A program made the position numbers and the translations under genes. A stretch of DNA of 57,435 nt, taken from assembly GCF_024710765.1 (NCBI RefSeq), contig NZ_JANJUE010000068.1:1-57435 (forward strand), given 5' to 3'. The stretch is from Pseudoxanthomonas sp. (GTDB lineage Bacteria > Pseudomonadota > Gammaproteobacteria > Xanthomonadales > Xanthomonadaceae). Every line of letters begins with the position of its first letter. Position 1 is the stretch's first letter. Of the stretch, positions 10,484 to 21,109 are shown in pieces. The notes under the pieces are model-generated. The model was not told where the DNA came from. It saw only the letters and a program-made list of their open reading frames with translations, and ran no database searches.

Positions 10484-10509
10484 AAAAACCCGCCTTGCGG
10501 CGGGTTTTT
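10484..10509. terminator. Rho-independent terminator after yidC
   Basis: The perfect 11-bp arms AAAAACCCGCC and GGCGGGTTTTT (10484-10494 and 10499-10509) have a 4-base loop and give a U-tract on both strands. On the minus strand it ends the rpmH-rnpA-yidC transcript before the caspase-deacetylase gene, which should thus have its own promoter or depend on read-through. Confidence 0.88.
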
Positions 10510-10535
10510 CGAGGTGACTTGCCGAACTTGCCGGC

Positions 10536-12251
10536 TTACTTCTTGGCGGTGGCCGGGGTGGTGGCCGGTTCGCCGTGCCGCTTGGTCATCCACCACTGCT
10601 GCAGCAGGCCCAGCGCGCCATTGGTGACCCAGTACAGGACCAGACCGGACGGGAAGAAGGCCATCATCACGCCGAACACCAGCGGCATGAACTGCATCAT
10701 CTTCTGCTGCATCGGATCCATGCCCGGCGCCGGCGTCAGCTTCTGGGTCAGCCACATCACCAGCATGTTGAGGATCGGCAGGATGAAGAAGGGATCCTGC
10801 GCGGTCAGATCCTGGATCCAGGCGAACCACGGCGCCTGGCGCAGTTCCACCGACTCCACCAGCACCCAGTACAGCGACAGGAAGATCGGCATCTGCACCA
10901 GGATCGGCAGGCAGCCGCCCATCGGATTGATCTTCTCCTTCTTGTACAGCTCCATCATGGCGACCTGGAACTTCTGCTTGTCGTCGCCGTAGCGTTCCTT
11001 CAGCTGCTGGATGCGCGGCTGGAACTTGCGCATCTTGGCGAAGCTCTTGTACTGCGCCGCCGACAACGGGTACAGCGCCAGCTTCACCAGCACGACCAGG
11101 CCGATGATCGACCAGCCCCAGTTGCCCAGCAGCGCGTGCAGGTGCGCCAGGATCCAGAACAGGCCCTGGCCGATCAGATCGAAAATCTGGAACTGGCTGT
11201 AGTCGACCGCACGATGCAGGCCCGGCACGTTCTCGGCCTTGATCTTGTTGACCAGCTTGGGACCGACCCACAGGCGCGCGGTGGTCGCGACGGTCTGGCC
11301 CGGCGCGACGTTCAGCGGATCGGCCATGTCGCGGATCAGCGGACGCGGACCGGTGGCGTACTTCGGCTCGTCCAGCGAGATGGTGGTGTGGTCGGCGGCC
11401 TGCGGGATCCAGGCGGTGAAGAAGTGGTGCTGGAGCATCGCGATCCAGCCACCGGTGCCGCGCCAGTCCACGCGGCCATCGGCCACGTAATCCTCGTCGA
11501 ACTTGCGGCGCTGGTAGCCGCCGTCATACCAGGTCGCGCCGCTGAAACTGAAGGATTCCGGGTTGGTCATGCCGCGCTTGACCAGCGGCGGGTTGCGGGT
11601 CAACTGGCGATAGATCGCGCCCTGCCACGGCGTGCCGCCGGCATTGACCACCTCGTCGCGCACCTGCACGGCGTATTCGCCGCGCTTGAGCGTGTAGGTG
11701 CGACGAATGCTGACGCCATCCGGGCCACGCCAGATGAAGGGCGCGGAGATCTCGTTGCCACCGGCCGCAAGCGCGAACGCGGTGCCGGCTTCGGGCACGA
11801 AGCCCTTCTCGTGGTTCGGGGCGGCGCGGGTGGATCCGGCCGGCACCCAGCCGCTCTCGGCGACGTAGTAATGCGCGGGGTCCTGGTTGAACAGCTTGAC
11901 CGCCGGGCTGCCGGGGCGCTTGTCCTGCGGGTAGTGCAGCAGTTCCGACTCCAGCACGCTGCCGCCGTCCAGCACCAGCTTCAGCACATCGCTGCTGATC
12001 GTCACCCGCTGGCCGGTCGAAGGCGTGGCCGGGGCGGTCACCGCCGGCGTGGCCGCGGGCGCCTGCGGCACCGTGCTGCCCGGTTGCGCGGTGGGCGCGG
12101 AGGTGGGGACGGTGCTGCCCTGGTTCGCGGCGGCGGTCGCCGCCAACGGCGCCGGGGCGGCGGCGGGCGCATTGAACTTGCCCCACTCCATCCACAACAG
12201 GATCGCCACCATCAGCCAGGCGAAAATCAGGAAAACACGGGTCTGGTTCAT
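10536..12251 (-). CDS. yidC: Membrane protein insertase YidC
   Basis: YidC inserts and folds inner-membrane proteins, alone or with SecYEG. The 571 residues comprise an N-terminal anchor ([17 protein letters not shown]), an Ala/Pro/Thr-rich linker (about 30-85), a beta-rich periplasmic domain and the conserved C-terminal core of five helices. In the core, the cytoplasmic hairpin [19 protein letters not shown] and the following [14 protein letters not shown] are family hallmarks. It lies 13 bases downstream of rnpA; the yidD gene found there in many bacteria is absent. Confidence 0.97.
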   Translation of the reverse strand: MNQTRVFLIFAWLMVAILLWMEWGKFNAPAAAPAPLAATAAANQGSTVPTSAPTAQPGSTVPQAPAATPAVTAPATPSTGQRVTISSDVLKLVLDGGSVLESELLHYPQDKRPGSPAVKLFNQDPAHYYVAESGWVPAGSTRAAPNHEKGFVPEAGTAFALAAGGNEISAPFIWRGPDGVSIRRTYTLKRGEYAVQVRDEVVNAGGTPWQGAIYRQLTRNPPLVKRGMTNPESFSFSGATWYDGGYQRRKFDEDYVADGRVDWRGTGGWIAMLQHHFFTAWIPQAADHTTISLDEPKYATGPRPLIRDMADPLNVAPGQTVATTARLWVGPKLVNKIKAENVPGLHRAVDYSQFQIFDLIGQGLFWILAHLHALLGNWGWSIIGLVVLVKLALYPLSAAQYKSFAKMRKFQPRIQQLKERYGDDKQKFQVAMMELYKKEKINPMGGCLPILVQMPIFLSLYWVLVESVELRQAPWFAWIQDLTAQDPFFILPILNMLVMWLTQKLTPAPGMDPMQQKMMQFMPLVFGVMMAFFPSGLVLYWVTNGALGLLQQWWMTKRHGEPATTPATAKK

Positions 12252-12264
12252 CGGACAGGCAATC

Positions 12265-12690
12265 TCAACCGGCGTCGGGTTCCGGTGTCGTGGAGGGAGA
12301 AGAGGGGGAATTCAAGGCCGCCGGCATTGTGCCTACCGCCGGAGTCGGCGGCAATGCGCCGGCGCGGACGAGCACGCGGACGAAGGTATCCCGCAACAGC
12401 GGATTGCTGGCCGTCCTGGCCGGCGGCCGCGCGACCACGACGTAGTCACCGCCAGGCAGGTGCGGACGCAGGCTGCGGAACTGCTCGCGCAACTGGCGCT
12501 TGATGCGGTTGCGACCGACCGCGCGGGTATCGACCTTGCGGGAAACGGCCATGCCCAGCCGGGCCGGATGATCACCGGCCAGCCAATGCAGGCTCAACAG
12601 CGGGTCCGCGCAGCGACGCGACTTCTCGAAGACGCGGGCATACTCGGCGCCCGTGCGGACCCGGGCATGACGTGGAAACGCTGCGCTCAT
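12265..12690 (-). CDS. rnpA: Ribonuclease P protein component
   Basis: RnpA is the basic protein subunit that helps the RNase P RNA cleave tRNA 5' leaders. The product is 141 residues, slightly long because of a Pro/Ser/Thr-rich tail of about 30 residues. The start ATG 12690 yields [20 protein letters not shown], matching the family N-terminus. The RNR signature is in [14 protein letters not shown] longer frame upstream runs through the intergenic hairpin and is not supported. It belongs to the rpmH-rnpA-yidC operon. Confidence 0.94.
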   Translation of the reverse strand: MSAAFPRHARVRTGAEYARVFEKSRRCADPLLSLHWLAGDHPARLGMAVSRKVDTRAVGRNRIKRQLREQFRSLRPHLPGGDYVVVARPPARTASNPLLRDTFVRVLVRAGALPPTPAVGTMPAALNSPSSPSTTPEPDAG

Positions 12691-12700
12691 GACAGCAAGA

Positions 12701-12724
12701 AGCCCGCACCGTTCAGTGCGGGCT
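12701..12724 (-). terminator. Stem-loop between rpmH and rnpA (attenuator-like)
   Basis: Perfect 9-bp arms AGCCCGCAC and GTGCGGGCT enclose a 6-base loop. On the minus strand it follows rpmH and is trailed only by TCTTGCTG, a poor U-tract. It may act as a partial terminator giving more L34 mRNA than RnpA mRNA, or as a processing site. It lies directly upstream of the rnpA start. Confidence 0.55.
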
Positions 12725-12778
12725 CCTGGCAAGGGCATCGCATGATTGATGTCTTGGCCGCGAGCTGCGGCAAAGCCA

Positions 12779-12919
12779 TCAGGCGGTGAGGCGCTTGCGG
12801 CCCTTCGCGCGGCGACGCGACAGGATCTTGCGACCGTCGGCGGTCTTCATGCGGGCACGGAAACCGTGGTCGCGCTTGCGCTTGAGATTGCTGGGTTGGT
12901 AAGTGCGCTTGGTGGCCAT
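12779..12919 (-). CDS. rpmH: 50S ribosomal protein L34
   Basis: The 46-residue, very basic protein begins [20 protein letters not shown] and contains [13 protein letters not shown] and the end KRLTA, an unmistakable L34. It is a structural protein of the large ribosomal subunit. The gene is the first of the rpmH-rnpA-yidC transcript and diverges from dnaA, the classic origin arrangement. Confidence 0.98.
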   Translation of the reverse strand: MATKRTYQPSNLKRKRDHGFRARMKTADGRKILSRRRAKGRKRLTA

Positions 12920-12960
12920 GGGGCCCTCGTGCGAGGTTGCGGATGGAAAGAACCGGAAAT

Positions 12961-12988
12961 TCTATAGGTATCCGCCGGTTACGGTCAA
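12961..12988 (-). promoter_or_regulatory. rpmH promoter
   Basis: On the minus strand, -35 TTGACC (complement of 12983-12988) and -10 TATAGA (complement of 12961-12966) are separated by 16 bases. Transcription would begin about 35 bases upstream of the rpmH ATG. This is the best sigma-70 match in the rpmH-dnaA gap. Confidence 0.7.
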
Positions 12989-13055
12989 CACCGGTGAAGA
13001 AGATCGAAATGGGCCGCGCAAGGCCGCGCTCCGCCAGGGATCACCGACCGTCCAT

Positions 13056-13176
13056 TCATCCACATCTTATGCACAGGAGCCATTGGCGCGGCCGGATGGC
13101 GGTGGTAGTCTGGCCGACCCCTTCTTTACAGCCTTCCGGCCGCGCTGGCGCGTGGCGCGACGGCGTGTTTTCCACA
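13056..13176 (+). promoter_or_regulatory. DnaA-box cluster and possible promoter upstream of dnaA
   Basis: Three nonamers differ from TTATCCACA by one base: TCATCCACA (13056-13064), TTATGCACA (13067-13075) and TTTTCCACA (13168-13176). A weak promoter, TTGGCG (13083-13088), 17 bases, TAGTCT (13106-13111), lies between them. The arrangement fits DnaA autoregulation and could be part of a bipartite origin with the dnaA-dnaN gap. Confidence 0.55.
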
Positions 13177-13204
13177 CCTTATCAAGAACGAGTTGTTTCA
13201 CGCG

Positions 13205-14530
13205 ATGGATGCCTGGCCCCGCTGCCTCGAACGCCTGGAAGCCGAATTTCCGGCAGAGGATGTACACACCTGGTTGAAGCCGCTGCAGGCCGAACAGCGC
13301 AGCGATGCGGTGGTCCTGTATGCGCCCAACGCCTTCATCGTGGAACAGGTCCGCGAACGCTATCTGGACCGGATCCGGGAGCTGCTGGACTATTTCGCCG
13401 GCCATGCCGAGGTCTCGCTGGAAATCGGCTCGCGCGCCCGTGCGCCGGAACCGGCCCGACCCGCCATTCCGGGGGGCCCGGCGGCTCCTGCCGCCTCCGA
13501 GCCCTACGCCGGCAACCTGGACACCCACTACACCTTCGACAACTTCGTCGAGGGCCGCAGCAACCAGCTGGGTCGCGCGGCGGCCTGGCAGGCGGCGCAG
13601 AAGCCGGGTGATCGCGCCCACAACCCGCTGCTGCTGTACGGCGGCACCGGCCTGGGCAAGACCCACTTGATGTTCGCCGCCGGCAACGAGATGCGCCGGC
13701 AGAATCCGAACGCGCGGGTGCTCTACCTGCGTTCGGAACAGTTCTTCAGCGCGATGACCAAGGCGCTGATCGAAAAGTCGATGGATCAGTTCAAGCGCCG
13801 CTTCCAGCAGGTCGACGCGCTGCTGATCGACGACATCCAGTTCTTCGCCGGCAAGGACCGCACCCAGGAAGAGTTCTTCCACACCTTCAATGCGCTGTTC
13901 GACAGCCGCCAGCAGATCATCCTCACCTGCGATCGCTATCCGCGCGAAGTGGAAGGCCTGGAGCCGCGATTGAAATCGCGCTTGGCCTGGGGCCTGTCGG
14001 TGGCGATTGAACCGCCGGATTTCGAGACCCGCGCAGCCATCGTGCTGTCCAAGGCGCGCGATCGCGGCGCCGAGATTCCCGATGAGGTGGCGTTCCTGCT
14101 GGCCAAGAAGATGCGCAGCAACGTGCGCGATCTGGAAGGCGCGCTCAACACGCTGGCCGCCCGCGCCAACTTCACCGGTCGCGCCATCACCCCGGAGTTC
14201 GCCCAGGAAACCCTGCGCGATCTGCTGCGCGCACAGCAGCAGGCCATCAGCATCCCCAATATCCAGAAGACGGTGGCCGACTACTACGGCCTGCAGATCA
14301 AGGATCTGCTGTCCAAGCGCCGCACCCGCTCGCTGGCGCGCCCGCGCCAGGTGGCGATGGCGCTGGCCAAGGAACTGACCGAGCACAGCCTGCCGGAGAT
14401 CGGCGACGCATTCGCCGGCCGCGATCACACCACCGTGCTGCACGCCTGCCGGCAGATCCGGAACCTGATGGAGACCGATGGCAAACTCCGCGAGGATTGG
14501 GATAAGTTGATCCGTAAACTCAGTGAGTAA
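13205..14530 (+). CDS. dnaA: Chromosomal replication initiator protein DnaA
   Basis: DnaA binds DnaA boxes at oriC and melts the origin. The 441 residues start at ATG 13205 ([15 protein letters not shown], the domain I helix); an upstream TTG is less likely. Domain II is a short Pro/Ala linker (about 80-105). Domain III carries Walker A GGTGLGKT (146-153) and Walker [13 protein letters not shown]. Domain IV has the DNA-binding signature [16 protein letters not shown]. It heads the dnaA-dnaN-recF-gyrB series and diverges from rpmH. Confidence 0.98.
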   Translation: MDAWPRCLERLEAEFPAEDVHTWLKPLQAEQRSDAVVLYAPNAFIVEQVRERYLDRIRELLDYFAGHAEVSLEIGSRARAPEPARPAIPGGPAAPAASEPYAGNLDTHYTFDNFVEGRSNQLGRAAAWQAAQKPGDRAHNPLLLYGGTGLGKTHLMFAAGNEMRRQNPNARVLYLRSEQFFSAMTKALIEKSMDQFKRRFQQVDALLIDDIQFFAGKDRTQEEFFHTFNALFDSRQQIILTCDRYPREVEGLEPRLKSRLAWGLSVAIEPPDFETRAAIVLSKARDRGAEIPDEVAFLLAKKMRSNVRDLEGALNTLAARANFTGRAITPEFAQETLRDLLRAQQQAISIPNIQKTVADYYGLQIKDLLSKRRTRSLARPRQVAMALAKELTEHSLPEIGDAFAGRDHTTVLHACRQIRNLMETDGKLREDWDKLIRKLSE

Positions 14531-14761
14531 GCGGCCTGTTCCCTTGTGGACAAACTGTGGCTGGATTTTCCGCGAGATTTTATCCACAGGTTTCAGGGCC
14601 CCTTCCGAGGGGCTTGTCCACGGGGTTGGATCTATCGGAAAATCGTTGAGATTCAAATGTTTGTGATGGTTCTTCACTGATTTCGGCGAAACCATCACCA
14701 CCAGTTTTTAAGATCTTTCACTTCTTTTTAGAAGCACAAGGCACAAGGGGCACCCACCGAC
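14531..14761. other. Likely oriC: dnaA-dnaN intergenic region
   Basis: The 231-base gap holds a perfect DnaA box TTATCCACA (14580-14588), a reverse box TGTGGACAA (14545-14553) and TTGTCCACG (14614-14622). Between about 14635 and 14740 the sequence is conspicuously AT-rich for this genome (GATTCAAATGTTTGTG, TTTTTAAGATCTTTC, CTTCTTTTTAG), suitable for duplex unwinding. dnaN lacks an evident strong promoter here apart from this AT-rich stretch. Location and content match origins in related gammaproteobacteria; activity is inferred. Confidence 0.72.
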
Positions 14762-15862
14762 ATGCGTTTCAGCCTTCAGCGCGAAGCATTCCTCAAGCCG
14801 TTGGCCCAGGTGGTCAACGTGGTCGAACGGCGGCAGACCCTGCCGGTCCTGGCGAACTTCCTGGTGCAGGTGCAGAACGGCCAGCTGTCGCTGACCGGCA
14901 CCGATCTGGAAGTGGAAATGATCGCGCGCAGCGCGGTCGAAGACGCCCAGGACGGTGAAACCACGATCCCCGCGCGAAAGCTGTTCGAGATCGTCCGCGC
15001 CCTGCCCGACGGCAGCAAGGTCACGGTCAGCCAGTCGGCCGACAAGGTCACCGTGCAGGCCGGGCGCAGCCGTTTCACCCTGGCCACGCTGCCGGCCAAC
15101 GATTTCCCGTCGGTGGATGAAGTCGAGGCGACCGAGCGGGTGGACGTGCCGGAAGCGACGCTGAAGGAGCTGATCGAACGCACGGCGTTCGCGATGGCGC
15201 AGCAGGACGTGCGCTATTACCTCAACGGCCTGCTGTTCGATCTGGCCGACCGCACTCTGCGCTGCGTGGCCACAGACGGTCACCGGCTGGCGCTGTGCGA
15301 GGCCACGTTGGAAGGCGCGCCGCTGTCCAAGCGCCAGATCATCGTGCCGCGCAAGGGCGTGACCGAACTGCAGCGACTGCTGGAAGGCGGCGACCGGGCG
15401 CTGGAACTGGAAGTCGGCCGCAGCCACATCCGGGTCAAGCGTGACGATGTGACGTTCACTTCCAAGCTGATCGATGGCCGCTTCCCGGACTACGCCGCGG
15501 TCATTCCGATTGGCGCGGATCGCGAAGTGCTGCTGGATCGCGAGGTACTGCGTGCCGCCCTGCAGCGCGCGGCGATCCTGTCCAACGAGAAATACCGCGG
15601 CGTGCGGGTGGAAGTGTCCCCCGGTCAGCTGCGCATCAGTGCACACAACCCGGAGCAGGAAGAAGCCCAGGAAGAAATCGAGGCCGACACCAAGGTTGAC
15701 GGCCTGGCCATCGGTTTCAACGTCAATTACCTGTTGGACGCCCTCAGCGCCCTGCGCGACGAACAGGTCGTGATCCAGCTGCGGGATGCCAATTCCTCCG
15801 CACTGGTGCGCGAAGCGAGCAGTGAAAAGTCCCGCCACGTGGTCATGCCGCTGCGTCTCTGA
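14762..15862 (+). CDS. dnaN: DNA polymerase III subunit beta (sliding clamp)
   Basis: The clamp encircles DNA and gives polymerase III its processivity. The 366 residues form three similar domains; recognisable segments are MRFSLQREAFLKPLAQVVNV at the start, ATDGHRLALCEA in domain 2, and the C-terminal MPLRL that closes the hydrophobic pocket of the family. The start ATG follows AAGGGGCAC. Only six bases after the stop begins a parS-like site, then a terminator. Confidence 0.98.
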   Translation: MRFSLQREAFLKPLAQVVNVVERRQTLPVLANFLVQVQNGQLSLTGTDLEVEMIARSAVEDAQDGETTIPARKLFEIVRALPDGSKVTVSQSADKVTVQAGRSRFTLATLPANDFPSVDEVEATERVDVPEATLKELIERTAFAMAQQDVRYYLNGLLFDLADRTLRCVATDGHRLALCEATLEGAPLSKRQIIVPRKGVTELQRLLEGGDRALELEVGRSHIRVKRDDVTFTSKLIDGRFPDYAAVIPIGADREVLLDREVLRAALQRAAILSNEKYRGVRVEVSPGQLRISAHNPEQEEAQEEIEADTKVDGLAIGFNVNYLLDALSALRDEQVVIQLRDANSSALVREASSEKSRHVVMPLRL

Positions 15863-15867
15863 CATTC

Positions 15868-15883
15868 GGTTTCACGTGGAACA
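15868..15883. promoter_or_regulatory. parS-like site 1 (intergenic, after dnaN)
   Basis: GGTTTCACGTGGAACA matches the widespread ParB-binding consensus TGTTTCACGTGAAACA / TGTTCCACGTGGAACA with one half of each form; its central 14-mer GTTTCACGTGGAAC is palindromic except at one pair. Being outside coding sequence it cannot be explained by protein conservation. ParA and ParB genes are not in the window. Confidence 0.7.
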
Positions 15884-15890
15884 CGAATTT

Positions 15891-15921
15891 CGCCCGGCTT
15901 GATGCCGGGCGTTTTCGTTTT
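15891..15921 (+). terminator. Rho-independent terminator after dnaN
   Basis: The 8-bp arms CGCCCGGC and GCCGGGCG (15891-15898 and 15904-15911) are followed by TTTTCGTTTT. It would end dnaN transcription, separating recF from dnaA-dnaN. Confidence 0.85.
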
Positions 15922-16036
15922 GGGGACCGGAAAATCCGGAGGCATTCCGGGAATCACGCCATCGCCGCGAGGGCCTTCTTGCTGGAAGCGTTCGCTCCCC
16001 AGGCCACGCGCGGGCCTGAACACGCAAAGAACGCGA

Positions 16037-16401
16037 TTGGGAAACCTCGTCATCGACTGCGGAATGGACGATCTCGTGGCGGAAGTGGCTTTCTGAAGCC
16101 CCGCGCTGGCTGTCCGCTCCCCGGGATGCTCCTCAGGGAAAGGACCGCTTCATCCCCAGTCGCAGACCACGTCAGGCGAGGTCCAGGCGATTCTCCAGCG
16201 GGCCCAGCATGCGCCACGGATGCATCTGGACCTGGAGAGGGACTCGATACCCGCCGAAATCGGGCGGCTCGAACGGGGCGGCGCCACCCTGGTCAGCCGT
16301 CAGGCGGGCTGGTGGTCATGCAGGCACCGGGCGGCCATTGTTCTGCCTGGGGCAAGCCCTGCCGTACCAGTTTCGAAGAGGAGGCCAACCGCTGGATCTG
16401 A
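16037..16401 (+). pseudogene. Decayed VOC (glyoxalase-like) gene between dnaN and recF
   Basis: Joined across frames, the region reads as a VOC-family protein. From TTG 16037 it gives LGNLVIDCGMDDLVAEVAF, then a stop where the family has Trp (AFW). After a gap, VQAILQRAQHAPRMHLDLE and AEIGRLERGGATLV continue in the same phase, a shift gives VMQAPGGH, another gives FCLGQALPYQ, and a further one FEEEANRW before the stop. These fit the family pattern of HLD followed by RLEALGA, WVM-PxG and FCV. At least one nonsense change and two or three frameshifts are needed, so it is a relic, unless the assembly is at fault. The remaining gap up to recF shows no other gene. Confidence 0.68.
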
Positions 16402-16455
16402 GTGGAACCGCGCGCGACGTCGCCCCCACCTGTTCGGAGCCGTATCCGGGGCGCC

Positions 16456-16487
16456 GATCCCGGTAAGATCCCGGTAAGATCCCGGCA
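16456..16487 (+). repeat. Short 11-bp tandem repeat upstream of recF
   Basis: GATCCCGGTAA occurs twice in direct succession (16456-16466, 16467-16477), followed by a third partial copy GATCCCGGCA. It sits 85 bases upstream of the recF start. Copy number may vary between strains; no function is evident. Confidence 0.7.
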
Positions 16488-16572
16488 TGCTCCCCCGCTC
16501 GCTTCCGCCGGTTCCGGTGGCTTTCCGACGTCCGCCCGCAGACCGCCCCCGTTCGACCGGAGCGTCTCAGCC

Positions 16573-17658
16573 ATGCGTGTGACCCGCTTGACCGTGGCCG
16601 GCCTGCGCCGTTTCGACCAGGCCAGCCTGCAGCCCGCGGCCGGCTTGAACCTGATCACCGGAGACAATGGCGCCGGCAAGACCAGTCTGCTGGAGGCCTT
16701 GCACCTGATGGCCTATGGCCGCAGCTTCCGGGGCCGGGTGCGGGATGGACTGGTCCGCACCGGCGCGGAGGCGGTGGAGGTCTTCGTCGAATGGGAAGAA
16801 GCCGCATCGCCCCGCCCTCGTCGTGCAGGCCTGCGCCACAGCGGCCAGGCCTGGACCGGCCGGCTGGACGGCGAGACGGTGGCCCAGTTGGGAGAACTCT
16901 GTGCCGCCTTGGCGGTCGTCAGCTTCGAACCGGGCAGCCATGCGTTGGTGACCGGAGGCGGTGAACCTCGCCGCCGCTTCATCGACTGGGGTCTGTTTCA
17001 CGTGGAACAGGAATTTCTCGGTCTGTGGCGGCGCTATGCCCGCGCGCTCAAGCAGCGCAATGCGCTGCTCAAGTCCGGAATCGGCGGAGCCCAGCTGGAT
17101 GCATGGGATCACGAGCTGGCCGAATCCGGCGAGCCACTGACCCAGCGGCGGCTTCAGTACCTGGAGCAGTTGCAGCCACGCCTGGGCAGGATGGCGGGTG
17201 AGCTGGTGCCGGGACTCGGCCGTGCCAGCCTCGAATTCCAGCCGGGCTGGCGGCGGCATGAGCTGTCCCTGGCGGATGCGTTGCTGCTGGCCAGGGACCG
17301 CGATCGCGCCGCCGGCCATACCTCGGTGGGGCCCCATCGTGCCGACTGGCGGGTGGACTATGCCGCCTGCCCCGCCCGGGAAGCGCTGTCCCGTGGCCAG
17401 GCCAAGCTCACCGCGCTGGCCTGCCTGCTGACCCAGGCCGAGGATTACGCGGACCGCCGCGGCGAATGGCCAGTAATCGCCCTGGATGACCTGGCCTCGG
17501 AGCTGGATCGTGGCCACCAGCGACGGGTGCTCGAACGCCTGCTGGGCAGTGGCGCCCAGGTGTTCATCACCGGCACCGAATTCCCGCCCGCGTTGCAGGA
17601 AATGGGCGTGTCGCCAACCCGGTTCCACGTGGAACACGGTCAACTGTCTCCTGTCTGA
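16573..17658 (+). CDS. recF: DNA replication and repair protein RecF
   Basis: RecF is an SMC-like ATPase that helps load RecA at gaps in recombinational repair. The 361 residues begin MRVTRLTVAGLRRF, with Walker A GDNGAGKT at 30-37 and the C-terminal Walker B/D-loop ALDDLASELD near 300. The start ATG 16573 has GGAG ten bases upstream; the longer open frame starts before the usual N-terminus. Two FHVE motifs (near residues 142 and 352) are encoded by sequences that are also parS-like. A 710-base gap with a pseudogene separates it from dnaN. Confidence 0.96.
   Translation: MRVTRLTVAGLRRFDQASLQPAAGLNLITGDNGAGKTSLLEALHLMAYGRSFRGRVRDGLVRTGAEAVEVFVEWEEAASPRPRRAGLRHSGQAWTGRLDGETVAQLGELCAALAVVSFEPGSHALVTGGGEPRRRFIDWGLFHVEQEFLGLWRRYARALKQRNALLKSGIGGAQLDAWDHELAESGEPLTQRRLQYLEQLQPRLGRMAGELVPGLGRASLEFQPGWRRHELSLADALLLARDRDRAAGHTSVGPHRADWRVDYAACPAREALSRGQAKLTALACLLTQAEDYADRRGEWPVIALDDLASELDRGHQRRVLERLLGSGAQVFITGTEFPPALQEMGVSPTRFHVEHGQLSPV
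16994..17009. promoter_or_regulatory. parS-like site 2 (inside recF)
   Basis: TGTTTCACGTGGAACA is a full 16-base parS-type sequence, one pair short of a perfect palindrome. It encodes LFHVEQ, part of a conserved RecF motif, so the match may be partly forced by the protein. Confidence 0.6.
17621..17636. promoter_or_regulatory. parS-like site 3 (3' end of recF)
   Basis: GGTTCCACGTGGAACA contains the perfect 14-base palindrome GTTCCACGTGGAAC (17622-17635), the strongest of the three parS candidates. It encodes RFHVEH at the RecF C-terminus. Confidence 0.65.
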
Positions 17659-17692
17659 CAGCCGTGGCATGCCGGGGCCGGGTGCCCCGGGA

Positions 17693-17701
17693 TGCTATAA
17701 T
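17693..17701 (+). promoter_or_regulatory. Extended -10 promoter of gyrB
   Basis: TGCTATAAT is a perfect -10 hexamer (17696-17701) with the extended TGn motif. No convincing -35 is present, which is normal for extended -10 promoters. It gives a leader of roughly 75 bases before the gyrB start. Confidence 0.72.
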
Positions 17702-17721
17702 TTCGCTTCGTATCCCTATAG

Positions 17722-20223
<2,502 letters not shown>

Positions 20224-20226
20224 TCC

Positions 20227-21033
20227 ATGCAGGTCGCGCCGGAGGCCGGACCCCCGCCAGTGCCGCCCATGCGATTGCGTTCGGCGCTGGCCGGTTTTGG
20301 CATCGATACCGCGCTCGCCTTCGCCATCACCTTCGCGCTGATGATGGGGGCGGGTATCGTCTGGGGCATCGGACATGCCATCCAGCTGGCGGCAAGCGGT
20401 GCGGAAGAGGCCGAGATACTGGCGGGACTGGCGCAACCGGGCGCGCTCGCGCAGATCCTGATCGCGCTGTTCTCGATGGGCAGCGCCGCGCTGCTGCTGT
20501 ATTTCTGGCGACGACCGGCCAGTGCGCTGGAACGTCAACACTCGCAAGTGGCTGCGCGCAGGATGGGCACCTGGGTCGCGGTAGCGGGCGTGGCGCTGCT
20601 GACATTCCTGTCCAGCAGCGTCGCCACCTGGTTGGGCGAGCGCATGGGCACCCCGCCGAATCCCAGCAACCTTGCTCCCATCCAGGAACTGACCAGCACC
20701 ACGCCGGTTTTCACGGTGGTGTTCGCGGTCCTGCTGGCGCCGCTGTACGAGGAACTTCTGTTCCGCCGGGTACTGTTCGGCGGCCTCTGGCAGGCAGGTT
20801 ATCCGCTGCTGGGCATGCTGCTCAGTGGCCTGGTCTTTGCCCTCGCCCACGAGGCGCCCGGGCTCAACGGCAACACCGCGGGGGCCACCGCCCTGCTGCT
20901 GGCGGTGTACACCGGCATGGGCGTCGCTTTCGCCTGGCTGTACCGCCGCACCGGTACCCTGTGGGCGCCGATTGCGGCCCATGCGCTGAACAACGCCCTG
21001 GCGCTGGGCGTGCTGCAGCTGGCCGGGGGCTGA
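20227..21033 (+). CDS. CPBP family intramembrane glutamic protease
   Basis: This is a 268-residue multi-pass inner-membrane protein of the CPBP (Abi/CAAX protease) family. Motif 1 is EELLFR (Glu175, Glu176, Arg180), motif 2 is FALAHE (His208), motif 3 is PIAAHALNN near the C-terminus. About six to seven hydrophobic helices are visible. The family includes Rce1-type proteases and proteins of unknown substrate. It starts 3 bases after gyrB and is probably co-transcribed. Confidence 0.85.
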   Translation: MQVAPEAGPPPVPPMRLRSALAGFGIDTALAFAITFALMMGAGIVWGIGHAIQLAASGAEEAEILAGLAQPGALAQILIALFSMGSAALLLYFWRRPASALERQHSQVAARRMGTWVAVAGVALLTFLSSSVATWLGERMGTPPNPSNLAPIQELTSTTPVFTVVFAVLLAPLYEELLFRRVLFGGLWQAGYPLLGMLLSGLVFALAHEAPGLNGNTAGATALLLAVYTGMGVAFAWLYRRTGTLWAPIAAHALNNALALGVLQLAGG

Positions 21034-21109
21034 CGGCGGCGTCCGGTTGACGGAATGTTAAGACGGTCTTGCCGACACTAAACGCGATTCCGTGCTGGAG
21101 AGCGCCGTC

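Noticed and set aside
7764-10484. 906-codon plus-strand open frame opposite the caspase-deacetylase gene
   Set aside because: It is a GC-rich antisense shadow: the minus strand carries recognisable motifs throughout, the plus frame none.
15979-16401. 140-codon open frame between dnaN and recF as an intact gene
   Set aside because: Only its last third resembles a protein family; the rest of that family signal lies in other frames, so a pseudogene is the better reading.
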